Shown here piece after piece: positions 1 to 8,694 of a stretch of 64,000 bases of DNA (positions are counted from its first letter, which is position 1; each line of letters begins with the position of its first letter). Source of the stretch: Symbiobacterium sp040797425 (GTDB lineage: Bacteria; Bacillota; Sulfobacillia; Symbiobacteriales; Symbiobacteriaceae); the NCBI RefSeq assembly GCF_040797425.1, contig NZ_JBFNEH010000013.1:7504-71503 (forward strand), read 5' to 3'. A program made the position numbers and the translations under genes. Under the pieces are notes generated by a model. The model was not told the origin of the DNA and did not search any database. It was given only the letters and a program-made list of their open reading frames with translations.

Positions 1-44
1 CGCAGGTCGCCGCGGACTTCCTGCGCCAGGCGCTCCTGGCGTGA
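1..44 (+). CDS. C-terminal end of an upstream gene (partial)
   Basis: An open frame entering from the left edge ends at a TGA at 42-44 and encodes the last 13 residues (QVAADFLRQALLA). It stops 16 bases before the next start, so it probably belongs to the same operon. A helical 'adFL' tail is common at the end of alpha/beta hydrolases, and the next genes are of polyhydroxyalkanoate or acyl-CoA type, so a hydrolase or PHA-related enzyme is possible, but the fragment is too short to name. Confidence 0.5.
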   Translation, partial: QVAADFLRQALLA

Positions 45-60
45 TCGGAGGCAGAGCATC

Positions 61-264
61 GTGACGGAACAGCCGCTGATCGCCTCGTTCGTGGTTCGCC
101 TCCTCCGCGTGGAGGGGGCCGAACCGGGCCAGACCGGTCCGCCGCTCAGGGTCCTGGTGCGCCACGTGCAGACCGGTCAGGAGATGCGCTGCCTCCGCCT
201 GGAGGAGGCACTGGCCTTCATGGAGCACTGCCTACAGCTCTCCCGCCAGTCGGAGGGCGAGTAA
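61..264 (+). CDS. Small hypothetical protein (67 aa)
   Basis: A GTG start at 61 is preceded by GGAGG at 46-50. The product is a 67-residue soluble protein without cysteines in a motif, membrane segment or recognisable family. Its middle (about residues 30-48) reads like a short beta hairpin followed by a helix containing LEEALAFMEHCLQ. It lies 24 bases before the SDR reductase gene and is probably cotranscribed with it. Function is unknown; a small subunit or accessory protein for the adjacent acyl-CoA genes is a guess. Confidence 0.6.
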   Translation: MTEQPLIASFVVRLLRVEGAEPGQTGPPLRVLVRHVQTGQEMRCLRLEEALAFMEHCLQLSRQSEGE

Positions 265-288
265 CGAAAGCAGAGGTGTGAACTGAAG

Positions 289-1029
289 ATGGAACGGGAA
301 CTTACCGGCAAGGTCGCCCTGGTCACAGGGGCAGCCCGGGGCCTGGGGCGGGCCATCGCCCTGGAGTTGGCTTCCCGGGGCGCAGACGTGATCGTGAATG
401 ACGTTCCCAACATGGCAGAGGTCGCAGCGGAAACGGTCGCCGCGGTGGAGGCGCTGGGTGTGAAGGCCCGCTTCTACCCCGCCTTCGTCAACGACGAGGA
501 GCAGGTGAACCGGATGGCCGCCGAGGTCGGCCAGGTCGACATCCTGGTCAACAACGCTGGCGTGAACCGTGACGGGACCATGAAGAAGTCGAAGAAGGCC
601 GACTGGGACTTCGTGATCGACGTGAACCTCACCGGCACCTTCAACTGCCTCAAGGCGTTCACCCCCGCCATGCGGGAGCGCAAGTGGGGCCGCGTGATCA
701 ACATCGCCTCTTACGTGGGCCGCACCGGCGTCTTCGGCACCCCGTACTACGCCGCCTCCAAGGCCGGCGTGATCGGCCTCACCAAGGAGGTGGCCATCGA
801 GATGGCGCGCCACGGCGTCACCGTCAACGCCCTGGCGCCGGGCTACATCATGACCGACATGATGATGGGCTACCCCGAGGAGCAGAAGGCCAAGATCACG
901 GCCGGGATCCCCGTGGGCTACTGGGCCAAGCCCGAGGACATCGCCTACTGGGTCGGCGTGCTGGCCTCGCCGCGGGCCCACTACATGACCGGCGCCGTGC
1001 TCGACTGCAACGGCGGCGTCTACATGTAG
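289..1029 (+). CDS. SDR-family 3-oxoacyl/acetoacetyl-CoA reductase (PhaB/FabG-like)
   Basis: A 246-residue classical short-chain dehydrogenase/reductase. The cofactor motif TGAARGLG is at residues 13-20, NNAG at 88-91, and the catalytic Ser141, Tyr154 and Lys158 are all present, with YxxxK as YAASK. The family reduces 3-oxoacyl thioesters with NAD(P)H in the cytosol. It sits directly before a biosynthetic-type thiolase (21-base gap), the phaB-phaA pairing, so an acetoacetyl-CoA or 3-ketoacyl-CoA reductase role is likely; a FabG-type ACP substrate or a general beta-hydroxyacyl dehydrogenase cannot be excluded. The ATG at 289 has only a weak purine stretch upstream. Confidence 0.85.
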   Translation: MERELTGKVALVTGAARGLGRAIALELASRGADVIVNDVPNMAEVAAETVAAVEALGVKARFYPAFVNDEEQVNRMAAEVGQVDILVNNAGVNRDGTMKKSKKADWDFVIDVNLTGTFNCLKAFTPAMRERKWGRVINIASYVGRTGVFGTPYYAASKAGVIGLTKEVAIEMARHGVTVNALAPGYIMTDMMMGYPEEQKAKITAGIPVGYWAKPEDIAYWVGVLASPRAHYMTGAVLDCNGGVYM

Positions 1030-1050
1030 CCCCCGGGGAGGTGCAGACGC

Positions 1051-2229
1051 ATGCGTGAAGCAGTGATCGTGGCGGCCGCCCGCACCCCCATCGGCAGCTT
1101 CGGCGGGTCGCTGTCCACCCTCAAGGGGCACGAGCTCGGCACCGTCGTCATCGCCGAGGTGCTGCGCCGGGCCGGCATTACGGGCGACCAGGTGGACGAG
1201 GTCATCATCGGCCAGGTGCTGGAGGCCGGCGAGGGGCAGCACCCCGCCCGCATTGCCAGCCTGAAGGCCGGCATCCCCTACACGGTGCCGGTGACGGCCG
1301 TGAACAAGGTCTGCGGCTCCGGCCTGAAGGCGGTGGCGCTGGCCGCCCAGGCGATCATGGTCGGCGACGCGGACGTGGTGGTGGCCGGCGGCCAGGAGTC
1401 GATGTCGAGCGCGCCCTACCTGGTGCCCCGGGCCCGGTTCGGCTACCGGATGGGCCACGGCCAGCTGGTGGACTCGATGATTGAAGACGCCCTCACCTGC
1501 GGCTGGGAGCACGTCCACATGGGCCTCACGGCCGAGAACATCGCCGAGCAGTTCGGCATCACCCGGGAGGACCAGGACGCCTTCGCCGCCGCCTCCCAGC
1601 AGAAGGCCGAAGCGGCCATCAAGTCCGGCCGGTTCAAGGATGAGATCGTCCCGGTGGTCGTGCACGGGCGCAAGGGCGACACGGTGGTCGACACCGACGA
1701 GCACCCGCGGTTCGGCACCACGGTGGAGGTGCTGGCCAAGCTCCGCCCGGCCTTCAAGGAGGGCGGTACCGTCACGGCCGGCAACGCCTCCGGCATCAAC
1801 GACGGCGCCGCGGCGGTGGTGGTGATGTCGGCCGAGAAGGCGGCCTCCCTGGGGCTCAAGCCCATGGCCGTCATCCGCAGCTACGCCACCGCCGGCGTGG
1901 AGCCCCGCATCATGGGCACCGGCCCCATCCCGGCTACCCGGAAGGCCCTGGCGCGAGCCGGTCTCACCGTCGACCAGCTGGACCTGATCGAGGCCAATGA
2001 GGCCTTCGCGGCCCAGGCGGTGGCCGTGCTCCGCGGGCTTGAGCTGGACCCGAACCGGGTGAACGTCAACGGCGGCGCCATCGCCCTGGGCCATCCCGTA
2101 GGGGCCTCCGGCGCCCGCATCCTGGTGACGCTGCTCTACGAAATGCAGAAGCGGCAGAGCCACTACGGACTGGCGACTCTCTGCATCGGCGGCGGCCAGG
2201 GCATCGCCATGGTGGTCGAGCGGGCCTGA
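1051..2229 (+). CDS. Acetyl-CoA C-acetyltransferase (thiolase)
   Basis: A 392-residue thiolase, the normal length for the family. The acyl-accepting Cys88 is in NKVCGSG, His348 is in GHPVGASG and the second catalytic Cys378 is in the C-terminal CIGGGQG motif. It catalyses reversible condensation of two acetyl-CoA to acetoacetyl-CoA or thiolysis of 3-ketoacyl-CoA. The start is ATG with GGGGAGG upstream, 21 bases after the SDR gene. Next to a reductase, an acyl-CoA synthetase and a Liv-type importer it could work in polyhydroxybutyrate formation or, more in keeping with the transporter, at the end of degradation of an imported acid. Confidence 0.93.
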   Translation: MREAVIVAAARTPIGSFGGSLSTLKGHELGTVVIAEVLRRAGITGDQVDEVIIGQVLEAGEGQHPARIASLKAGIPYTVPVTAVNKVCGSGLKAVALAAQAIMVGDADVVVAGGQESMSSAPYLVPRARFGYRMGHGQLVDSMIEDALTCGWEHVHMGLTAENIAEQFGITREDQDAFAAASQQKAEAAIKSGRFKDEIVPVVVHGRKGDTVVDTDEHPRFGTTVEVLAKLRPAFKEGGTVTAGNASGINDGAAAVVVMSAEKAASLGLKPMAVIRSYATAGVEPRIMGTGPIPATRKALARAGLTVDQLDLIEANEAFAAQAVAVLRGLELDPNRVNVNGGAIALGHPVGASGARILVTLLYEMQKRQSHYGLATLCIGGGQGIAMVVERA

Positions 2230-2281
2230 CCAGTCCGCCTTCACTCACCTTCCACTACATCAAGGATAGGGGGAAAGAGAC

Positions 2282-3568
2282 GTGAGACGTTGGTTCGCTG
2301 CGCTCCTCGCCTGCACGCTGTCCCTGGCCCTCATCGTCGGCTGCTCGGCGCCGCCTGAGACCGAGTCGCCGGCCCAGACCTCCGGCCAGACCTCCAGCCA
2401 GAGCTCGGGGCAGTCGGCCGGGCAGTCCGAGACCACGCAGCCCAAGCGCGAGGTCCAGGGCGTCACCGACACCACCGTCAAGGTCGGCGGCTTCGCCGCC
2501 CAGTCCGGCCCCGTGGCTCCCATCGGCATCTCGGTGCGTAAGGGCTTCGAAGCCTACATCAAGTACGTGAACGACCAGGGCGGCGTGCACGGCCGCAAGA
2601 TCGACATCGTGAACATCATCGACGACCAGTTCGACGGCGCCAAGGCGCTGGCGGCCGCGAAGCAGCTGGTGGAGTCGGACAAGGTCTTCGCCCTGGCCCC
2701 CATCCTGGGCACCGCCGGCTTCATGGCCAGCTACGACTACTTCGTGGAGAAGAAGATCCCCGTCATCTACCCGATGACCGGCGTGGAGCAGACCGCCCAC
2801 CCGCCGCAGGAGAACATCTTCGCCGTCCAGCCCAACAACTACGACGAGGCGAAGATCCTCACCCAGTACCTGGTGGACGAGCTCGGCCTGAAGAAGATCG
2901 CCGTGCTCTGGCAGAACAGCGACATGGGCGAGCAGGGCCTCAAGGGCGTGAAGGACTACATCGGCGAGCTCGGGGCTGAGCTGGTCTACGACGCCCCGCA
3001 CGACGCCGGGTCGGTCGACTTCACCACCCCGGTGCTGAACCTGAAGCAGAAGGGCGCCGAGGGCGTCGTGATCATGACCACGCTGGCCGAGACCATCGGC
3101 ATCGTGAAGGAGATGTACAAGCAGGGCGTCACCGCCGTGCCCATCACCTCCTACGTGAACGCCGACCCGGTGAACGTGCCGGCCCTGGCGGGCGAGGCGG
3201 CGGTCGGCCTCTACGCCGGCGGCTGGGTGCCGGTGGCCGACCCGAACGACCCCAACATCCAGAAGTTCTGGGAGATCTACGGTAAGTACAACAACGGCGA
3301 GCTGCCTGACGCCTACGGCACCGCCGGCTTCATCGCCGCCGAGCTGCTGGTGAAGGGCCTCGAGGACGCCGGCCCCGACCTCACCTACGAGAGCTTCATC
3401 CAGGCGCTCGAGAACCTGAACGACTGGAGCGGCATCATGGCCAAGAACCTCACCTACGGCCCCGGCGAGCGGGCGGGCGTCAAGGCCTTCTACCTGAACA
3501 AGGTCGTCGAGCAGGACGGCAACATCGTGATGGTGCAGGTGAACCAGGAGCCGTACCGCCTGCGGTAG
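2282..3568 (+). CDS. livK: Branched-chain amino acid-type ABC transporter substrate-binding lipoprotein
   Basis: A 428-residue periplasmic-binding-fold protein of the Leu/Ile/Val receptor family (type 1 fold). The signal peptide ends in a lipobox with Cys21 (LIVGC), followed by a Ser/Gln/Thr-rich linker to about residue 58, then the receptor domain starting VKVGGFAAQSGPVAPIG. It begins with GTG behind AGGGGG. It is first of a livKHMGF set. Because the set is followed by an acyl-CoA synthetase and preceded by thiolase and reductase, the ligand may be an aromatic or aliphatic carboxylate rather than an amino acid; that is inference. Confidence 0.9.
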   Translation: MRRWFAALLACTLSLALIVGCSAPPETESPAQTSGQTSSQSSGQSAGQSETTQPKREVQGVTDTTVKVGGFAAQSGPVAPIGISVRKGFEAYIKYVNDQGGVHGRKIDIVNIIDDQFDGAKALAAAKQLVESDKVFALAPILGTAGFMASYDYFVEKKIPVIYPMTGVEQTAHPPQENIFAVQPNNYDEAKILTQYLVDELGLKKIAVLWQNSDMGEQGLKGVKDYIGELGAELVYDAPHDAGSVDFTTPVLNLKQKGAEGVVIMTTLAETIGIVKEMYKQGVTAVPITSYVNADPVNVPALAGEAAVGLYAGGWVPVADPNDPNIQKFWEIYGKYNNGELPDAYGTAGFIAAELLVKGLEDAGPDLTYESFIQALENLNDWSGIMAKNLTYGPGERAGVKAFYLNKVVEQDGNIVMVQVNQEPYRLR

Positions 3569-3636
3569 CCGCAGGCCCAACGGCTGCGGTCGCTGCGGCC
3601 CCTTGCACCGCAACCGATCCCGGACAGAGACGCAGG

Positions 3637-3675
3637 CCGGGGAGGGAGGCGGGGCCTCCCCCCTCCCTCCCCCGG
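3637..3675 (+). promoter_or_regulatory. G/C-rich hairpin between livK and livH
   Basis: The arm CCGGGGAGGGAGG (3637-3649) is complementary to 3662-3675 with one extra C, around a 12-base loop. No T-run follows, and the livH Shine-Dalgarno AGGAGGGC lies just after it. Such hairpins after a binding-protein gene commonly stabilise the upstream mRNA or cause partial termination, giving more receptor than permease. Confidence 0.55.
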
Positions 3676-3692
3676 TATAGGAGGGCGATTCT

Positions 3693-4562
3693 GTGATCCT
3701 CGCCCAGCAGATCATCAGCGGCCTCGCCACGGGTTCGCTCTACGCCCTGGCCGCCCTGGGCCTGGTGCTGATCTTCAAGACAACCGACGTGGTCAATTTC
3801 GCCCAGGGCGAGATGGCCATGTTCGGCACCTTCATCATGTTCACCCTGCTGAAGACCGCCGGCCTCCCGTACTGGGGCGCCTTCGTCCTGGCCCTGGCCT
3901 TTGCCTTCCTGATGGGTGCGGCCATCGAGCGGGTGGTCCTCCGCCCGCTGGCCCATGCTCCCCTCATCAGCGTGCTGATCGCGACGCTGGGGCTCATGCA
4001 GATCATCAACGGCGTGGCCGGCTGGATCTGGGGCTATCAGGCCAAGGCGTTCCCGACGGCGGTCAGCGGGAGCCCCATCATGCTCGGAAGCCTCGTCATC
4101 ACCCTGCCGGACCTGGTCAACTTCGTCGTCAGCCTCGTGGTCATGACCGGCTTCTTCCTCCTGTTCCGGTTCACCAAGCTGGGCGTCGCCATGCGGGCGG
4201 TGGCGGAAAACCGGGTGGCGGCCCGCCTGATGGGCATCCCCACGGACCGCATCCTCTCGCTGACGTGGGGCCTGGGCGGCGTCCTGGCGGCCACGGCCGG
4301 CATCCTGATCGCTCCGGTGACGAACCTGGACATCAACATGATGTCCGAGATGCAGATCAAGGCCTTTACCGCCGCGGTCCTGGGCGGCTTCACCTCCCTC
4401 CCCGGCGCCGTGGTGGGCGGCCTCACGCTCGGCGTGCTGGAGAACGTGGTCGGCCAGTTCGTCCCGCAGCTGAAAACCCCCTTTGCTTTCGGCCTCATCG
4501 TGCTGGTGCTCGTGATCAAGCCCACCGGCCTGATGGGGACCGTCCAGCGAAAGAAGGTGTAG
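3693..4562 (+). CDS. livH: Branched-chain amino acid-type ABC transporter permease LivH
   Basis: A 289-residue polytopic membrane protein of the LivH family. It opens with the typical QQIISGLATGSLYALAALGL segment and has about eight hydrophobic helices. The conserved cytoplasmic loop MRAVAENRVAARLMGI (about residues 166-181) contacts the ATPase subunits. The start is GTG at 3693, chosen by AGGAGGGC seven bases upstream. It lies 124 bases after livK, separated by a hairpin, and 3 bases before livM, so the permease genes are translationally close-coupled. It forms the heterodimeric channel with LivM. Confidence 0.92.
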   Translation: MILAQQIISGLATGSLYALAALGLVLIFKTTDVVNFAQGEMAMFGTFIMFTLLKTAGLPYWGAFVLALAFAFLMGAAIERVVLRPLAHAPLISVLIATLGLMQIINGVAGWIWGYQAKAFPTAVSGSPIMLGSLVITLPDLVNFVVSLVVMTGFFLLFRFTKLGVAMRAVAENRVAARLMGIPTDRILSLTWGLGGVLAATAGILIAPVTNLDINMMSEMQIKAFTAAVLGGFTSLPGAVVGGLTLGVLENVVGQFVPQLKTPFAFGLIVLVLVIKPTGLMGTVQRKKV

Positions 4563-4565
4563 CCC

Positions 4566-5594
4566 ATGGGCAAGAAGCTGCTCACCCTCCTGGGCGTCGC
4601 GGCCCTGCTGGCGCTACCCTACGCGCTGCCTGACGAGTGGTCGTGGCTGGTCCTCCTGCTCAACCGGGCCCTGATCCTGGCCATCGCGGCCATCGGCCTC
4701 AACCTGCTCACCGGCTTCGCCGGGCAGATCTCCATCGGCCACGCGGCCTTCATCGCCATCGGCGCCTTCAGCAGCTACGGGCTCACGGCCCTGGTCGGCA
4801 TTCCGTTCTGGGGCGCCCTGCCGCTGGCGGGCCTCATCAGCGCCGCCGTGGGCTACGCCCTGGGCTTCCCGGCCCTTCGGCTGCAGGGCCACTACCTGGC
4901 CATCGCCACGCTGGGCTTCGGCGTGGCCGTGCCCCAGATCCTGAACATCTGGAAGGGGCTCTCGGGTGGCTGGACCGGCGTGAAGCCCGCCGCCCCCTAC
5001 CTCTACGGCCTCTACTTCAAGGAGGACCGCCCCTACTACTACCTGATCCTGATCGCTCTGGCCATCCTCACCTGGGCGGCCCTGAACATCGCCAAGCGGC
5101 GCACCGGGCGGGCCTTCATCGCCCTCCGGGACAGCAGCGTGGCGGCGCAGGCGATGGGCATCAGCCTGGCCCAGTACAAGACCACGGCCTTCGCCCTCTC
5201 CGCCTTCTACGCCGGCATCGCCGGCAGCCTCTGGGCCCACATGATGAACTACATCGCCCCCCACGACTTCAACCTGGGGCTGTCGATGGAGCTGTTCACC
5301 ATCATCGTCCTGGGCGGCCTGGCCTCGGTGCCGGGCTCGATCGTGGGCTCGCTGTTCATGTCTCTCCTGCCCAAGGTGGTGGAGAAGATCTCCCTGGCCC
5401 TGCAGCGCTCGGGAGCCTTCGACCACTCCCCGTTCCTCATGAACGTCTTCAAGAACCTGAATCAGGTGCTGACGGGCGTCATCCTGGTCCTGGTCGTGCT
5501 CTACCTGCCCCTGGGGCTGGTGGACCTGTGGCGGAAGCTCAAGCACTGGTGGGCCGGGCGCCAGCGCCCTGCCGCCGCCGGGGAGGTGAAGTAG
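4566..5594 (+). CDS. livM: Branched-chain amino acid-type ABC transporter permease LivM
   Basis: A 342-residue polytopic permease with the LivM signature GLNLLTGFAGQISIGHAAF at about residues 45-63 and the ATPase-contact loop RTGRAFIALRDSSVAAQAMGI near 180-200. The basic tail after about residue 315 (WRKLKHWWAGRQR) is presumably cytoplasmic. It partners with LivH. The ATG start follows the livH stop after 3 bases, and the livG start follows its stop with no gap, a tight coupling typical of complex subunits. Confidence 0.92.
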   Translation: MGKKLLTLLGVAALLALPYALPDEWSWLVLLLNRALILAIAAIGLNLLTGFAGQISIGHAAFIAIGAFSSYGLTALVGIPFWGALPLAGLISAAVGYALGFPALRLQGHYLAIATLGFGVAVPQILNIWKGLSGGWTGVKPAAPYLYGLYFKEDRPYYYLILIALAILTWAALNIAKRRTGRAFIALRDSSVAAQAMGISLAQYKTTAFALSAFYAGIAGSLWAHMMNYIAPHDFNLGLSMELFTIIVLGGLASVPGSIVGSLFMSLLPKVVEKISLALQRSGAFDHSPFLMNVFKNLNQVLTGVILVLVVLYLPLGLVDLWRKLKHWWAGRQRPAAAGEVK

Positions 5595-6372
5595 GTGGCG
5601 CTGCTGGAGCTGAAGCAGGTGACGATGCGCTTCGGCGGCATCGTCGCCGTGGACCGGCTGGACCTCTCGGTGGAGGAAGGCAGCATCCACGGCCTCATCG
5701 GCCCCAACGGGGCCGGCAAGTCCACCGTCTTCAACCTCATCAGCCGCTTCTACGACCCGGCGGAAGGCCGCATCGTCTTCGCCGGGAAGGACCTGCTGCG
5801 CGTGGCTCCGCACGACGTGATCCGGCACGGCATCGCCCGGACCTTCCAAAACGTGGAGCTGTTCCGCGGCCTCACGGTGCTGGGCAACCTCCTGGTCGGC
5901 CAGCACAGCCGCTTCCGCTACGGGCTGATCGCCTCGGCGCTGGGCAACCTCGTGCCCGCCGTCCGGCGGGAGGAGCAGGAGGCCCAGGAGCGGGCCCTGG
6001 AGGTGCTCGACTTCCTCGGCATCGCCGCCTACAAGGACGCCTACCCGCAGTTCCTCCCCTACGGCATCCAGAAGCGGGTGGAGTTCGGCCGGGCGCTGGT
6101 TTCGCAGCCGCGGCTCCTGCTCCTGGACGAGCCGGCCGCGGGCATGAACCCGCAGGAGACGCAGGAGCTGGCGGAGCTCATCCGGCAGGTGCGGGACCGG
6201 TACAAGGCCACGGTGCTCCTGGTGGAGCACGACATGAGCCTGGTGATGCGCATCTGCGAGCGGATCACGGTGATGGACTTCGGCAAGAAGATCGCCGAGG
6301 GCACCCCGGCCGAGGTGCAGTCCGACCCGGCGGTGATCCGGGCCTACCTGGGCGAGGAGGAGGGTGCGGCCA

Positions 6373-6380
<8 letters not shown>
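5595..6380 (+). CDS. livG: Branched-chain amino acid-type ABC transporter ATP-binding protein LivG
   Basis: A 261-residue ABC ATPase. Walker A GPNGAGKST is at residues 36-44 and Walker B LLLLDEPAAGMNP near 174-186; the signature loop is degenerate (LPYGIQKRVEFGRAL), as is usual for LivG. The H-loop histidine is in LLVEHDMSLVM. It energises the LivHM channel from the cytoplasmic face. The GTG start abuts the livM stop and has GGGAGGTGA upstream; its 3' end overlaps livF by 8 bases. Confidence 0.93.
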
Positions 6381-7077
<697 letters not shown>

Positions 7078-7140
7078 CTCTGATTCTCGGTCAGATTCAA
7101 CCAGTCGGAACCCCGTGCCACCTGAAGGAGGCAATATCCC

Positions 7141-8646
7141 ATGCTGAACACAGTCGGCGACTGGCTGGGGCGTCGGGCCATCCACACTCCCTTTAGGGAG
7201 GGTCTGGTGGTGATGCCGGGTGCGCAGCGGACCGGGCTCGGGAATCCGGGGGGCCAGCCGCTGCGGCTCACGTACGACCAGTGGAACCGCATGGCCAACC
7301 AGATGGCCCACTTCCTCTACCAGAAGGGCGTGCGCAAGGGCGACCGGGTCGCCGTGCTCTCGCAGAACTGCCTCGAGATGCTGAACCTGCTCTTCGCCTG
7401 CGGCAAGCTTGGGGCCATCTTCGTTCCCTACAACTGGCGGCTCACGGTGGCGGAACTGCGGCCCCTGGTGGCCGACACCGACCCGAAGCTCTTCTTCTAC
7501 GGCCCCCACTTCAAGGAGACGACGGCCGAGCTGAAGCCGCCGAACTCGGTGGGGCTGGCGGAGGTGGACTTCAGCCAGTACCCGGAGTCCAACCCGCCGA
7601 TGCCCGACCTTGATCTGGAAGACCCCTGGATGATCCTCTACACCGGCGGCACCACCGGCAAGTCCAAGGGTGCGGTGCTGAGCCACCGGGCGGTGCTCTG
7701 GAACGCCTGGAACACCATCTCGGGCTGGACGCTCTCGCCCGATGACCGGGTGCCCATCCTCACGCCGTTCTTCCACACCGGCGGCCTGAACGTCTTCACC
7801 ACGCCGCTGGTGGAGCTGGGGGCCTGCTCGATCCTGATGGGCCCCTTCGACCCGGGCGAGCTCCTGGATGTCGTGACCAACGAACGGCTCACGGTCATCT
7901 TCATGGTGCCGACGATGTTCAAGATGGTCATGGACCATCCCAAGTTCGCCGAGACCGACTTCAGCCGGGTGCGCTTCCTCATCTCGGGCGGCGCCGCCTG
8001 CCCGGAGCCGGTGCAGCTGGCCTACCGGGCGAAGGGCTGCCAGTTCAAGATCGGCTACGGCCTCACCGAGGCGGGCCCGAACACCTTCGGCATGCCTGAC
8101 CACCGTTCGTGGGAGAAGCCCGGCTCCGTAGGCTTCCCCCTCCCCCACATCCAGCTGCGCATCGTGGCGGAGGACGGCCACCTCTGCGGGCCCAACGAGG
8201 TGGGCGAGCTGCTGGTGAAGGGCGGTCACGTCTTCTCGGGCTACTGGCGGAACCCGGAGGCGACGGCGGAGGCGCTGCAGGACGGCTGGCTCCACACCGG
8301 CGACCTGGCCCGGCAGGACGACGAGGGCTTCTACTACATCGTGGGCCGGAAGAAGGAGATGTTCATCTCGGGCGGTGAGAACGTCTACCCGCTGGAGGTG
8401 GAGGACGCGATCTACCAGCACCCCGCCGTGGCGGAGTGCGCCGTGGTGGGCGTCCCGGACCCGAAGTGGGGCGAGGTGGGCAAGGCGTATGTGGTGCTGA
8501 AGCCCGGCATGAGCCTCACGGCGGAGGAGCTCATCGAGCACTGCCGGGGGTTGCTGGCGAAGTACAAGATCCCGAAGCAGGTGGAGTTCCGGACGGAACT
8601 GCCGAAGAGTGCGGCGGGGAAGATATTGAAGCGGGAACTGAAGTAG
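7141..8646 (+). CDS. AMP-dependent acyl-CoA synthetase / CoA ligase
   Basis: A 501-residue ANL-superfamily adenylate-forming enzyme. The P-loop-like motif YTGGTTGKSKGAV is at about residues 167-179, the A5-type motif YGLTEAGP near 303-310, the TGD motif (HTGDLARQD) near 385, and the C-terminal catalytic lysine in SAAGKILKREL close to the end. It activates a carboxylic acid to its CoA thioester with ATP. Start ATG with AAGGAGG at 7123-7129. Sitting 63 bases after livF, it probably activates what the Liv transporter brings in. Length fits medium/long-chain or aromatic acid ligases; the exact acid cannot be read from sequence. Confidence 0.9.
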   Translation: MLNTVGDWLGRRAIHTPFREGLVVMPGAQRTGLGNPGGQPLRLTYDQWNRMANQMAHFLYQKGVRKGDRVAVLSQNCLEMLNLLFACGKLGAIFVPYNWRLTVAELRPLVADTDPKLFFYGPHFKETTAELKPPNSVGLAEVDFSQYPESNPPMPDLDLEDPWMILYTGGTTGKSKGAVLSHRAVLWNAWNTISGWTLSPDDRVPILTPFFHTGGLNVFTTPLVELGACSILMGPFDPGELLDVVTNERLTVIFMVPTMFKMVMDHPKFAETDFSRVRFLISGGAACPEPVQLAYRAKGCQFKIGYGLTEAGPNTFGMPDHRSWEKPGSVGFPLPHIQLRIVAEDGHLCGPNEVGELLVKGGHVFSGYWRNPEATAEALQDGWLHTGDLARQDDEGFYYIVGRKKEMFISGGENVYPLEVEDAIYQHPAVAECAVVGVPDPKWGEVGKAYVVLKPGMSLTAEELIEHCRGLLAKYKIPKQVEFRTELPKSAAGKILKRELK

Positions 8647-8647
8647 G

Positions 8648-8693
8648 GTATGGGAAAGCGGGACCTCGGGAGCGAGGTTCCGCTTTGCCATAC
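8648..8693. terminator. Bidirectional terminator hairpin between convergent operons
   Basis: An interrupted 20-base inverted repeat: GTATGG-G-AAAGCGG-G-ACCTCG (8648-8668) pairs with CGAGGTTCCGCTTTGCCATAC (8673-8693) around a 4-base loop. It lies between the stop codons of the convergent acyl-CoA synthetase and FAD oxidoreductase genes. An A/T-containing step in the arms serves either strand; no long T-run is present. Confidence 0.7.
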
Positions 8694-8694
8694 T